A DNA stretch of 64,000 nucleotides, from the NCBI GenBank assembly GCA_964572845.1, contig CAZNFX010000006.1, positions 186,001 through 250,000 on the forward strand, written 5' to 3'. Of the stretch, positions 36,594 through 46,700 are shown piece by piece. This DNA comes from Bin55 sp964572845 (GTDB lineage: Bacteria > Pseudomonadota > Gammaproteobacteria > Pseudomonadales > Azotimanducaceae). Every line of letters starts with the position of its first letter. Position 1 is the first letter of the stretch. The notes beneath the pieces are model-generated. The model ran no database searches. It was given only the letters and a program-made list of their open reading frames with translations, and was not told where the DNA came from. The position numbers and the translations under genes were made by a program.

Positions 36594-37543
36594 ATGAGTT
36601 CGAAGCTATCGATTTGATAGTGCATCGACTAGGATCGGTTGCTCAAGACCAGGATGTAGTTCTAGGTACTGGCGACGACGGTGCTGTCGTACGATTCAAG
36701 AGCGGAGACGAGGTTGTCGTAACCTCCGATGTACTCATTGAGGGACGACACTTTCCGGTACGAAGTCCCGGCGACCTAGTAGGGTATCGAAGCGTGGCAG
36801 CAAATGTGTCGGACCTCGCCGGCATGGGCTCCCAACCTCGATTCCTAACAATTGCCCTGACTATGGAAGTGGTGGAGAAGGATTGGCTGTGCAGTTTTGC
36901 CGATGGAGTCCGCGCATGTTGCGAGGAAGTTGGACTGACGGTCATAGGCGGAAACTTGGCGCGCGGACCGAAGTCCGTGGCCATTACCGCCATGGGAAGC
37001 GTAACAGCCGGATGCTATTTGTCGCGATCAGGAGCTAATCCCGGGGATGACATCTGGCTCACAGGAAGGATTGGTGCGACTGTCCTGGCGCTGGCCAAGA
37101 TGGAGAAACCTGTCACACACTCGCTAGGAGAACTCCTGTCGAAACGACACGTTGATCCAGTTGCTCGGTATTTCCTACCTACTCCAAGAGTGCAATTTGC
37201 ATTGGAAATTCACGGACTGGCGACATCGGCTACTGATGTTAGCGACGGTCTCGCTTCAGAGCTGAAACAATTGGCCAGCCACAGCAATTGCGGCATGCAG
37301 GTGGAAGTTGGTGCGATACCCTTTTGGAATGAAATGACTTCCTTTGACGCATTGACAAATGACGATAGCTACGAATTGGTCCTTACCGCAGACTCCTCGA
37401 CACGCAAGGAGATCTTGAAGGTAGGAGAACACACGTCGACTCCGCTGGCCCGAATCGGTAGCGTAAAGGGGAACACGACCGAGGTTGTATTCTTGCTGGA
37501 TGGCGAACCCATGAATGTAGGCACAGGATTTTCGCACTTTTGA
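36590..37543 (+). CDS. thiL: Thiamine-monophosphate kinase
   Basis: ThiL phosphorylates thiamine monophosphate to the active diphosphate. The 317-residue product has the AIR-synthase-like fold with GTGDDGAVV, TSDVLIEGRHF, ANVSDLAGMG and the later TDVSDGLASEL. The start is GTG 36590, which overlaps the nusB stop (GTGA); the frame is open further upstream but only inside nusB. Confidence 0.95.
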   Translation: MNEFEAIDLIVHRLGSVAQDQDVVLGTGDDGAVVRFKSGDEVVVTSDVLIEGRHFPVRSPGDLVGYRSVAANVSDLAGMGSQPRFLTIALTMEVVEKDWLCSFADGVRACCEEVGLTVIGGNLARGPKSVAITAMGSVTAGCYLSRSGANPGDDIWLTGRIGATVLALAKMEKPVTHSLGELLSKRHVDPVARYFLPTPRVQFALEIHGLATSATDVSDGLASELKQLASHSNCGMQVEVGAIPFWNEMTSFDALTNDDSYELVLTADSSTRKEILKVGEHTSTPLARIGSVKGNTTEVVFLLDGEPMNVGTGFSHF

Positions 37544-37553
37544 AGGAGTCGAT

Positions 37554-38069
37554 GTGGCAGGAAAGATAGTTGACGAAGCTATCGTTCAGGAGCTAAGGCA
37601 GAATCGCTTTAGAGACCCAATCGTTGTGGTCGCGACGGGATTTGGTTTGGGATGGATTCCAGTTGCGCCCGGAACTGCTGCGTCTCTAGCGGCAGGTGCG
37701 GCATACTGGCTGTTGATTTCACCCTTGCTGTATTGGATGCAAGCCGTTGCGACAACTCTGATTTGCGCTGTCTCGCTGCTCGTTTTGATGCTGTTGGTGC
37801 GAAAGTATGGCTACGCAGATGCTCGTTGCGTTGTGCTTGATGAAATAGCCGGTGTATCGGTCGCATTTTTGTTGTTGCCTTTTGATTTCTGGGTGTTCGT
37901 CGTTGCGTTTCTGTTGTTTCGACTCTTCGACATTTGGAAACCCATGCCCATAGGATGGATCGACAGAAAAATGCGTTCCGCATTGGGAATTCTGATGGAC
38001 GATCTTGTTGCAGGTGGAATGGCATGTGTCATTGCATTGGCCGCTTGGAAAATTGCAGTGGAAACTTAG
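37554..38069 (+). CDS. pgpA: Phosphatidylglycerophosphatase A
   Basis: PgpA dephosphorylates phosphatidylglycerol phosphate in the inner membrane. The 171-residue protein has the GLGWIPVAPGTAASLAA block, VLDEIAGV and FRLFDIWKPMPIGWID, with about four membrane segments. GTG 37554 is preceded by AAGGAG (37543-37548); a nearby ATG at 37552 is out of frame. Confidence 0.94.
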   Translation: MAGKIVDEAIVQELRQNRFRDPIVVVATGFGLGWIPVAPGTAASLAAGAAYWLLISPLLYWMQAVATTLICAVSLLVLMLLVRKYGYADARCVVLDEIAGVSVAFLLLPFDFWVFVVAFLLFRLFDIWKPMPIGWIDRKMRSALGILMDDLVAGGMACVIALAAWKIAVET

Positions 38070-38082
38070 GAGGGGACCGAGA

Positions 38083-38328
38083 ATGTCCAATCACAAAGAC
38101 ACCGACGCCAGTGACGAACAACAAAGCAATTCAACGATTGACTTTGAGGCTTCAATTCAGCAACTGGAAGCGCTGGTCAAGGATATGGAGTCCGGCGACT
38201 TGACCCTGGAGCAGTCTTTAGCTGCCTTTGAGAAAGGAGTCGCGCTGGCACGGAGATGTCAAGAAGCGCTGAAACAAGCGGAAGAACGAATCGCCCAACT
38301 TTCGGTGGACGAGTCTGCCGGTTCCTAG
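38083..38328 (+). CDS. xseB: Exodeoxyribonuclease VII small subunit
   Basis: XseB joins XseA in exonuclease VII. The 81-residue product has the family core FEASIQQLEALVKDMESG and LTLEQSLAAFEKGVALAR. ATG 38083 is set by the strong TTAGGAGGGG just upstream. It stands before ispA, the standard order. Confidence 0.94.
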   Translation: MSNHKDTDASDEQQSNSTIDFEASIQQLEALVKDMESGDLTLEQSLAAFEKGVALARRCQEALKQAEERIAQLSVDESAGS

Positions 38329-38343
38329 GACTCAGTAATCCTT

Positions 38344-39231
38344 ATGCAAGCTAGTGCTCTGCAGACGATCCGTCTGCGCATTGATGACTTTTTGAAGACC
38401 GACCTGTCGTTTGAACCCAAGCACTCGATCAATCTTGCCGAGGGTATGAAGTACGCGGTCTTGGGCGGAGGCAAGCGGCTGCGCGGAAGTCTGTTGTGTG
38501 CAAGTGCGTTGAGTCTAAACGGATCGATGGATGCCGCACTTCCTCCAGCAGCGGCATTGGAGTACATTCATGCGTATTCGCTTGTACACGATGACTTGCC
38601 CGACATGGACGATGCGCCAACTCGACGTGGGCAACCAAGCTGCCACGCTAAATTTGGATCCACGACGGCCATTTTGGTTGGAGATGCGTTGCAGTCCCTT
38701 GCTTTTTCGACTCTGGCAAATTGCGAGAAGCTTACCAAGCAGCAGCGGGTAGATGCCTTAAGGGTGTTGGCGGATGCTAGCGGCTGGGCCAACATGGTCG
38801 GTGGACAGGCAATGGACATGGAATTGGAGAGCGGCCATGTTGAGGATGAAACCGAACTTGACGCGTTGAATGATGCAAAGACTGGCGCGCTGTTTCGTGC
38901 CAGTGCGGAAATTGGATCAATTGTCGCGGGATTTAGTTTTGCTACTTCCGAATTTCAGGGCCTTAGCGAATTCGCAAGCCTGGTGGGTGCTGCGTTCCAA
39001 ATTACTGACGACCTCTTAGACGCGACGCAGCATTCTGACACCTTGGGAAAGCCGTCCCAAGCGGACAGCCAGGCGGGTAAGCTCAACTACGTGACCTACA
39101 TTGGAATTGAAGGAGCCAAGAGCAAGTCGAGGGAGTTGCTTGCCGATGCGTCTACAGTACTGGACCGCCTAAATTTGCACGATTCGACTCTTGCGGAGAT
39201 TGCCAATCTCTGCGTCAATCGTTCGAATTAA
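38344..39231 (+). CDS. ispA: Farnesyl diphosphate synthase (geranyltranstransferase)
   Basis: IspA condenses IPP with DMAPP and GPP to make farnesyl diphosphate. The 295-residue protein has GGGKRLRGSL, the first Asp-rich motif DDLPDMDD (from Asp83) and the second DDLLDATQ (from Asp222). dxs, the usual next gene, is absent; the 3' end overlaps a convergent small gene by 17 nt. Confidence 0.95.
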   Translation: MQASALQTIRLRIDDFLKTDLSFEPKHSINLAEGMKYAVLGGGKRLRGSLLCASALSLNGSMDAALPPAAALEYIHAYSLVHDDLPDMDDAPTRRGQPSCHAKFGSTTAILVGDALQSLAFSTLANCEKLTKQQRVDALRVLADASGWANMVGGQAMDMELESGHVEDETELDALNDAKTGALFRASAEIGSIVAGFSFATSEFQGLSEFASLVGAAFQITDDLLDATQHSDTLGKPSQADSQAGKLNYVTYIGIEGAKSKSRELLADASTVLDRLNLHDSTLAEIANLCVNRSN

Positions 39232-39547
39232 TTGCATCTCCGTTCAGCTTCATAGAAGCTTCCTCAAAATCCACTGAGGAAACTAGGCTCCAAGTGGCGT
39301 GGTCTTCGTCCAATTCGATGACTCCAAGTCGCTTCAGCTTAGTGAATTCACCGTTTACGTTCCAGATTCCCATTGGATGGTTCCGTTCCCGCATGAATTG
39401 GACTATGTCTCCGGGACGAACATCCTTCCGTCCAGACTGGACGACAGCCACAAAGGCATCGTAGACCATACGTGTTAGACGTCGTTCTTCGCTCAAAGCG
39501 TCTTGGGAGTTGAATTCAGTGCAGAAAGTGCAATTTATGCAGAGCAA
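39215..39547 (-). CDS. Hypothetical small protein, winged-helix-like
   Basis: I do not recognise this 110-residue protein. Residues about 50-95 (DVRPGDIVQFMRER...NVNGEFTKLKRLGVIEL) read like a winged-helix or 'repressor-like' fold: a helix-turn-helix with a KLKRLGVIEL recognition helix and a wing ending ATWSLV. The N terminus is uncertain: TTG 39547 includes three cysteines, and ATG 39469 would give about 84 residues with the core intact. It has a TACAAT-like box just before the first start. It is convergent with ispA and divergent from ssrA. Coding character is likely, function unknown. Confidence 0.6.
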   Translation of the reverse strand: MLCINCTFCTEFNSQDALSEERRLTRMVYDAFVAVVQSGRKDVRPGDIVQFMRERNHPMGIWNVNGEFTKLKRLGVIELDEDHATWSLVSSVDFEEASMKLNGDAINSND

Positions 39548-39699
39548 TATTGTATAGGGTCGCTACGACTACGTCGGTCCAGATCCGAATTCCTCAGGAA
39601 CTTGTGAACTATTCATAGACACAACAACGATTAGCCTGATCGGAAGCTGGTTGTCATCTCTTCACCAGCTCAACCGGTAGATTCCAGTAGCGGTAGACA

Positions 39700-39730
39700 T
39701 TGGCAATACCGCATTTCTCGCGGTTACAAT
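39700..39730 (+). promoter_or_regulatory. Likely ssrA promoter
   Basis: TTGGCA (39700-39705) and TACAAT (39725-39730) are separated by 19 nt. Transcription would begin near 39737, leaving a leader of about 36 nt to be removed from the tmRNA 5' end by RNase P. Confidence 0.5.
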
Positions 39731-39772
39731 GAACCTTGTTGCAAAGATAGATGTCTCAAATACGTAAACACT

Positions 39773-40131
39773 GGGGGCGAAATGGATTCGACGGCGGATG
39801 CAAAGTCTCAGGTGCATGCCGAGAGAGAAACAGCTCTCGCAAATAAATTGTTTCACTTTCAATTAGTTGCCAACGACGACAACTACGCTCTAGCGGCTTA
39901 GAAAGCACGCTAGTCCTGTCCATTCGAATGCCCGTATAGGGTGGACGGGATCATACTTACGGGATCGCCTCGGATGAATGTCCAGTCATCCGGTGGCTAA
40001 AACCAAGGACTCGCTTAACGGAACCCCGTCTTGCCGGGTCGCTGTTGGGTTAAATCCAAGGCAGGAATAAGCATGTAGAGCCGAGGATGGAGCACTGTCG
40101 GACGCGGGTTCGATTCCCGCCGCCTCCACCA
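39773..40131 (+). ncRNA. ssrA: tmRNA (ssrA)
   Basis: This 359-nt gene is a standard one-piece tmRNA that rescues stalled ribosomes. The 5' end GGGGGCGAAATGGATTCGAC pairs with CGCCTCC near the 3' end, followed by encoded ACCA. The T-arm GCGGGTTCGATTCCCGC is intact. The internal reading frame encodes tag ANDDNYALAA. Pseudoknot-rich sequence follows the tag stop. Confidence 0.98.
39869..39901 (+). CDS. tmRNA tag peptide frame
   Basis: The resume codon GCC begins A-N-D-D-N-Y-A-L-A-A and ends at TAG (39899-39901). The ALAA end is the ClpXP/ClpAP degradation signal. This is typical of gammaproteobacteria. Confidence 0.95.
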   Translation, partial: ANDDNYALAA

Positions 40132-40206
40132 CCTTCCGCAGTAATTTGAGGTCGCAGACCCTGAACGCTAGACAATCTCTCTGGTATGGATTCGTCATAG
40201 TCTGGC

Positions 40207-43200
40207 TTAGTTTTCTTCCACCTTGGTCCATCGGATTGCGTCCGCGTACAGCGGACCGGGTTGTGATGTTCCCAAGAGTTCAACGCGCACTGCTCCTTTA
40301 TCCAAGCCGAATTCGCCTACGACGTTCCATCCAACCTTCCAGGTGTCAGCATGCAATTCGATGTTCGTCGATTCGGTGCCGTTGGCTACCAATAGTTTGT
40401 ACTTCAATCCTCGATACCATCTGTCACTGAGTGAAACCGGGGCATGGTATTCAAGCTGCCACTGTGTGGATTCTGGTATTTCAGCTGTGAATACGGCTTG
40501 GGGACTCGCCTCTCTGACCCACACTAGCGCTGAGGTCCTTCGATACTCTCCATAGGCTCGGGGTTCGGAGTTTCGTATCCACACTCCCCGCGGTGTGTGC
40601 CACTCGAAAAGATAATGGCCACCGATCGGTAGCCCACGATCCATTTCGCCTTCGAGTTGAGGCAAACGCACCCAAGCCACAATCCCCACACGAGAAGGAC
40701 GACCCATACGTGGAGGTGTTTGAGAAACGTTGAAAGATGGATCAAGGTCATCGACGACGATGCCCTCTTCGATTCTTGGATTCCACGAGTCGTCCGCTTC
40801 GAAGGGAGCAGGCGCGAGATTGGCGTGCTCAACTGATCGGGACGAAGCCTTGGTCAATCCGATTCGGCTTCTGTTGAGCGAGAGACGTGGATTCACATAG
40901 ACACTTCGAACTTCATAGGAGGTAAGAAGATTGATCCGTTTGGTTGAGTTTCCTGCGATTCGAACTGCTTCGCTGTCGTCTAGATATGGATAGGTCCAGT
41001 TCCAAGTTTGTTCAGTGGGGTACTCTAGATTCACCACTCCGGGTACACCGCGTGTATTTCTAACGCTGACGCTCGTTTGGTATTGCGGATTACCTCGTTG
41101 GTCATCTTGAATACGAAATGTTGAATAAGGCGATGCCGAGTAACCGGGTAACGAAGCAGCACTCAGCCAACTCGTAAGAGTCGGATTTACTGTTACTTCT
41201 TGCTCATCGGCAATCACAATGAGGTCGGCCAACGTGTAGTTTCTGCCTCTATATTTCTTCACAACATCGGCCAGCCACTGAAATACTGCGTAGTCATCGT
41301 TGATTGAAATGAGCGCATTGGCAATTTCGCGGCACTTGAGCAACTGAAGCTCAAAGTCGCGTTGATGTCCGAGAGACGAAGGCAAATCAGACAATCCTGT
41401 GGTTTCCAAGTCGTTCCAAACCGACGTACGTGTTGCGTACTGCTGCCGTAGTCTTGCAATGGTTGGAATGTTGCTCAAATAGTCATTGGATATGCTTGCC
41501 ACACTTCCCTCTGTCCCTTCAAACAGACTGATTGCCGTTGTGTCTGCGAAGTGTAGTGTCGAGTAAATGTTGAACAAATGGGGTTCTTCGTCGCTCAGAG
41601 AGGAGATCAGGTTATGAACGATGGTGTCTAGTGCAGTTGCGTGTGGACCTGATGCAGAATTGGCATGGACCCAAGACTGCTGAGCTAGATCAAAAAGTGG
41701 ACTGTCCGGTCCGATCCCATTGGAAAAATAATTTTCAAACCAACCGAACAGCTCTTCAACTGGGCGCTGTTCTTCCGATACGTGCCGGTCTAGAACAAGA
41801 TCTAGTCTGGTTGTTGGAAATCCATGTTCCTTCAAGAGTACGATGCCGGGCATGTTCTGCAACGAGTTCATTCGCCAACCACCGCCCACGGTCCTCAAAT
41901 TCCTCGGGACTTCGACCAGGGAGACGGTTTTTGGTAGGGGTAGTCCATAACCCGAATATCTCTCCAACCATTGACCTGCTTGGTCACCAACCGCTGCTTC
42001 CAATTCGTGCAGCAACTGAAGATTTCGTTTGTGTTTCTCATGCAAATGCATTGCGAATGTGATGCCGCCGATGTCGATTGATGCACTTTCAAAGTTTGAC
42101 GCGAACAGTCCCATCTCATGAACGGGATCTGCCGGAGAAACGCGGTAGGAATTGGGTTGGTCACCCTGCTTTGTCGCCCCATGAGCTACCAACTGCCAGT
42201 CTTTGTCGCTGAGTTGCACGGACAGGTCGACATCAAAATAGTCCGATCCCCTTTGCGTTGACACAAAGTCGTTACTAATGGGACCAGGTGTTGGGTACCA
42301 GCGAACCGCAGGCATCAATGCGACGTACTTGGAGTCATACACCGATCCGTGCTCTCCAAACAAGGCGATTGCCTGAAGCGATACCTTCGGCTCTCTTAGG
42401 TAGTCGAATGCGCTATCGAAGTAAGCAAACCGCTGATCGGGAATTCCTTGCGCAACGATATGGAGCGTGTGCTGCATATCCTGGGCTTGCGCATTGGGAC
42501 TCTCAACTTCAAGCAGTCCATTTTCGAACGAATACTTGGCGGGACGGCCGTCCAATTCCAAGGTCTCGATGTTCATTGAGGGATTGAATGAAAACACCAG
42601 CGGGTTTGAAGGGGTTGAGGCATGCTGGACAGTTACGTACATGTCGACGGCTAGCCGACTACGGGTGATTTGCACGGAGCCCGTGATCGCCGTCAGGTCC
42701 GTCTCTTGGTCCCATGAGTAGCTATGGTGCGCCACCTCCCATTGGTTCGCGGCATCGTAGTGGGCGACATGACTCCACGAACCCAGTGCCAGAAAAGTGA
42801 CTCCGACTCCAACGGCAGCGAGAGAAAGTACGGTGTTTACCTTGGTCTGCCTGTCTTTTCGCCGGAGTAAAGCCGTACCGGCAGCAATTAATGCAAGGGC
42901 GATAAGGATGGTGCCGACACGTATCGCAACTACGGATGTCGACGCTAACTGAGGCAGCAATTCCGACACGAAAAGCGAGTCGTTCGAGGAAGGAGAAGCG
43001 ATTGCCAGAAGCGAATACGGCGATTCAAGAACTAGGAACAGACCTGCAAACATCAATCCGAGACTTACTGCTACAACCAGCACCCGCATGCGCAGCAAAT
43101 TGGAAAGAAGAACGACAACGGAACACCAGAGCAACAATGTTGCCGGCGCATCGAGAAGCGCCAAGTTGACCACCGAGTGAAGTTGCAGCGTGTCACCGAC

Positions 43201-43653
43201 AGCGATGCTTGAAGTCTTGGCGACCCATCCGAATATTTGTATCAAGAGGACGTTCAACACTACGACCACCCACAGCAAACCTGCAATGCCTAGAGCTCGG
43301 CCAGTCAGATACTCGAAATTGGTTATCGGCTTTGTGTCCAGCACTTCTGCGATGCGGTCTCGGTTGTGTTGGTGTATGGCGTCAAACAGCAAGAACAGAG
43401 CGGCCATCTGAAACATAAGGAAAAACGACGGATCGATGTTGCCCAATAAGTACTTGGGAATTCCAGGCCCGTAGGAGGGTGAAGTTGTCGCGGCATAGGC
43501 GAAGAAGGAGCACGACAGACCATACCCAACTAAGCAAAACAGCGACAGAAGGAAGACGACAGTCCAAAACCGAACTTGCCGTCTTGCGGTTCGAACTTCT
43601 CCCTTTGCCACGCAGGCGATTTTGGCAGCGGAAGGAACGATGAACATTCTCAT
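40207..43653 (-). CDS. Permease / dead-M1-like ectodomain / golvesin-like protein, copy 1
   Basis: This 1148-residue protein has about seven membrane segments in residues 30-297, with ABC-2-type features: the TM2 stretch PSFFLMFQMAALFLLFD, then AEVLDTKPITNFEYLTGR. A periplasmic part follows. Residues about 300-490 resemble the N-terminal beta domain of M1 peptidases (VRWYPTPG near 451); 500-840 resemble the catalytic domain, with VGGGWRM near 589 at the GAMEN position and LTSWLSAASLPGY near 826. No HExxH exists, so it should not be a zinc peptidase. Residues about 960-1148, from VVDDLDPSF to LYADAIRW, look golvesin-like. Closest to copy 3. No ATPase gene is near. Function unknown. Confidence 0.8.
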   Translation of the reverse strand: MRMFIVPSAAKIACVAKGEVRTARRQVRFWTVVFLLSLFCLVGYGLSCSFFAYAATTSPSYGPGIPKYLLGNIDPSFFLMFQMAALFLLFDAIHQHNRDRIAEVLDTKPITNFEYLTGRALGIAGLLWVVVVLNVLLIQIFGWVAKTSSIAVGDTLQLHSVVNLALLDAPATLLLWCSVVVLLSNLLRMRVLVVAVSLGLMFAGLFLVLESPYSLLAIASPSSNDSLFVSELLPQLASTSVVAIRVGTILIALALIAAGTALLRRKDRQTKVNTVLSLAAVGVGVTFLALGSWSHVAHYDAANQWEVAHHSYSWDQETDLTAITGSVQITRSRLAVDMYVTVQHASTPSNPLVFSFNPSMNIETLELDGRPAKYSFENGLLEVESPNAQAQDMQHTLHIVAQGIPDQRFAYFDSAFDYLREPKVSLQAIALFGEHGSVYDSKYVALMPAVRWYPTPGPISNDFVSTQRGSDYFDVDLSVQLSDKDWQLVAHGATKQGDQPNSYRVSPADPVHEMGLFASNFESASIDIGGITFAMHLHEKHKRNLQLLHELEAAVGDQAGQWLERYSGYGLPLPKTVSLVEVPRNLRTVGGGWRMNSLQNMPGIVLLKEHGFPTTRLDLVLDRHVSEEQRPVEELFGWFENYFSNGIGPDSPLFDLAQQSWVHANSASGPHATALDTIVHNLISSLSDEEPHLFNIYSTLHFADTTAISLFEGTEGSVASISNDYLSNIPTIARLRQQYATRTSVWNDLETTGLSDLPSSLGHQRDFELQLLKCREIANALISINDDYAVFQWLADVVKKYRGRNYTLADLIVIADEQEVTVNPTLTSWLSAASLPGYSASPYSTFRIQDDQRGNPQYQTSVSVRNTRGVPGVVNLEYPTEQTWNWTYPYLDDSEAVRIAGNSTKRINLLTSYEVRSVYVNPRLSLNRSRIGLTKASSRSVEHANLAPAPFEADDSWNPRIEEGIVVDDLDPSFNVSQTPPRMGRPSRVGIVAWVRLPQLEGEMDRGLPIGGHYLFEWHTPRGVWIRNSEPRAYGEYRRTSALVWVREASPQAVFTAEIPESTQWQLEYHAPVSLSDRWYRGLKYKLLVANGTESTNIELHADTWKVGWNVVGEFGLDKGAVRVELLGTSQPGPLYADAIRWTKVEEN

Positions 43654-43722
43654 GGGCTCTGTATCGGCATCACGCCTTAGAGTTCGGCAATATTCGTGCC
43701 AGTGGGCTCCAGCAGTGGCTGG

Positions 43723-46700
43723 TTACGGTTGGTCTGCTCTAGTCCACCGTATTGCGTCAGCGTATACGTAACCCGGTTTTGATGTGGCAGCAATTTCCAC
43801 ACTGATCGAGCCCTCAGACAGGCCGAACTCGCCGATTCGATTCCAACCCGTTACTTTGGAGCCAAGGTCAAATTCACGTTGCCATTGCTCATTGTCGTTG
43901 AATATCTTGAATTGCCATTGGACATCGACGTTAGGACTGGGTCGCCATGCTCTGGGTACATGAAAGGAAAGCGTCCACTTGGCAGGCTCAGGCAGCTTTG
44001 CTGTAAAGCGTGCGGTGTGCATTCTCCCTTGGATCCATGCCTGTGCCACCGTCTTTCGATACCTGCCGTATGCAGAACTCTCAATAATTCGCCCCCATGT
44101 ACCGCGAGCCACGCGAAATTCTGGTATACGTGACCAATAGGTCCCCAGAAATGGGAGGCCAGCATCCAGTTCTAGCTGAAGTCGTGGCGGTGCAAACCAT
44201 CCAACCGGCCCAAGGGGCCTGGGTTGCGTCAGATTGGGAGCTGGCTGAAAGACTTCGAAACTTGGATCGAGATCGTCGACGATAATGCCGGGCTCCAAGT
44301 TGGGTTCCCAGTCGCTTGGCTCGGCGAAAGGAGGAGGTTCGACGTCGCGAAGATCGCCAACAGTCGAGGAGGACTTTCTCAAGCTGATCGCGCCTCGATT
44401 TAGGGAGAGACCGGACAGCAATCGAGCTGTTCGAACTTCGTAGGTCGTTATGAGGTTGATTTGTCTTGAAGTCTCCGCATCAATGTGAGCTCCATTTGAT
44501 TGCGTGTAGTAGGGAAACGTCCAGTCCCATGTCTCTTCGGTTGGATATTGCAATCGCACAAATCCGCCCACCGGCTCCATGTTTCTAACTGTCACGCTTG
44601 TCTTGTACTGAGGGTTTCCCTCACCATCGTCCGCAATTCGGTCAACCTGCATTCGCGACACTACATAGCCAGGAAGTGAAGTGCCAGTGATCCAGTCAGT
44701 AAGGAACGGTTCGACTATCAATTCATGCTCTTCAGCGAGCTCCAGCATGTCGCGATATGTATAGTTGGTTCCGGCAAAAATCGTTCGTACGCTGGAAAGC
44801 CATCTGAACACCTTTTCTTCGCCATTGAGCGACAGCAATGCTCTAGCGATTTCGTTGCTCTTGAACAAGACAAACTCAAGGTTGCGTTGGTTGTCTTCGG
44901 TGGGCAAATCCGCATAACCCAACTTCTCGGCGTAGTCCCACACCGAGGCACGTAGCCCATATTGGTCAACGAAGGATTGAATTGGGGAGGGTACCGGTCG
45001 GTTGTTTAGGACAGTTCCGGAGAATTCTCCCGGTACGGAGGGATTTACGCCTGTCATGTGGGCTATGTGAGTACTCGAGTAGATCGAAAAAAACTGATGC
45101 GGATTGGGTGAGAGTGTCGCGATGAGCGACCGAGCGATTTGGTCAAGGGCCTCCGAGTACTCTCCAGTGGCGGAGGTGACGTCAGACCAGAGTGCGTTCG
45201 GCAGACTGACCCACAGATTGTCGGTTTCCAGCCCTCGTGCCAAGTATTGAACTATTAGGTTCGACTGGCTTGCTCGGAGTTGCTCCCAGTCGTTGATGCG
45301 TTCCTCAAGACGAGCAAGACCTAGAGTCAATGGCGCAGTAGGAAAGCCGTGTTCTTTAACAAGCACGACTCCTGGAAGCGTCGCAACAGAGTCCATCCGC
45401 CAACCTCCACCCACTGTCCGTAGCTGTCTAGGAACTTCGACAAATGACATGGATTGTTGAGGCAGTGTCAGACCGTGGATGCGGTAGCTTCGGAGCCAGT
45501 TTTCCAATTCACTCTGTAGTGTCTCCTGGTAATCTCCAAGCCAGGCTAGGTTGGGCGCGTGGCTCCTGTGAATGTACATCGCAACAACCGCGCCATCGAC
45601 TTCAGCAGCTACCCGTAGGAATGCCGACGCGAACAAACCGATTTCGCGCAATGGTGTCTGAGAAGTGACCTTGTAAGTCGAATCTTCCTCGCTTTGACGG
45701 GTCGTTAGCCCGGTTCCCACTAATGAGAAATCCGAAGGTGTGACCTTGACAGCCAAATCGACTTCGAAATAGTCCGAACCACGTTGCTGATTCGCAAGTT
45801 GCCCGTTAATGGGGCTAGGAACTGGGTACCAGCAAACGCTTGGCATCAATGCAATGTATTGCGAAGTGAACAGGGAGCCTTCCCTTCCAAACAGCAAAGT
45901 GCTCCGGATGGGGACATTTGGATCGGTCGTGTAGTTCACAGCACTGTCAAGATATGCAAACCGAGGATTGGGCCGGCCACCAGCTATGATCCTCAATGTA
46001 TGAACAGCGTTCGCTGCCAACGGGCTGGTTGCATTGATTTGCAAAAGCCCATTCTGAAACGTGTGGTTCGTCTTTGTGCCATTCAATTCCAGTTTCTGAA
46101 TGGCCATTGCCGGGTTGAAGGCAAAGACCAAGGATTCAGAATTGCTGGAGTCAGTTGCGAATTCCAAATTCAGGTCGATTTCAAGATGGGACCCATGGTT
46201 GAGTAGCACAGTGCCGGAAATACTCTTCATATCCACCGGCCTATCTTCTCTTGCCGAGGCGTGAAAGTCCTGCCACTTCGTGAGTTGTCCGATTTCACCA
46301 AAGACCATTGCACTTGCCACTCCATAAATTGCTAGGCAAGCAACGAGTGCCAGCGCAGCGACCGCATGAGAATTCTGAGGGGTTGGGGCATCCTGCCGCT
46401 TAAGCCATGCAGCTGCCAGCATGACGAAAACAAATGCAAGAATGAGAGTGGCCAATCGAGCGAGCAAAGTAGGAATTGCAACCAATTCGGGCACCAAGTC
46501 CGATATGAAGAGTGCGTCGTTCGAAGAGGGTGAAACTAGCCGCAATAGCGAATATGGCGATTTGATGGTCAAAAAGAACCAAAGGAACATAAAGCTCGCG
46601 GTCACCGCGAAAGCAACGATTCTCAATCGCAATGCACTGCTCAGGAACACTGTGAATGCGCACCAGAACAGAAGAGTTACCGGCGCATCGAGAACGATGA

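Noticed and set aside
39773..40131. Attachment-site duplication of the ssrA 3' end
   Set aside because: No second copy and no integrase seen in the window.
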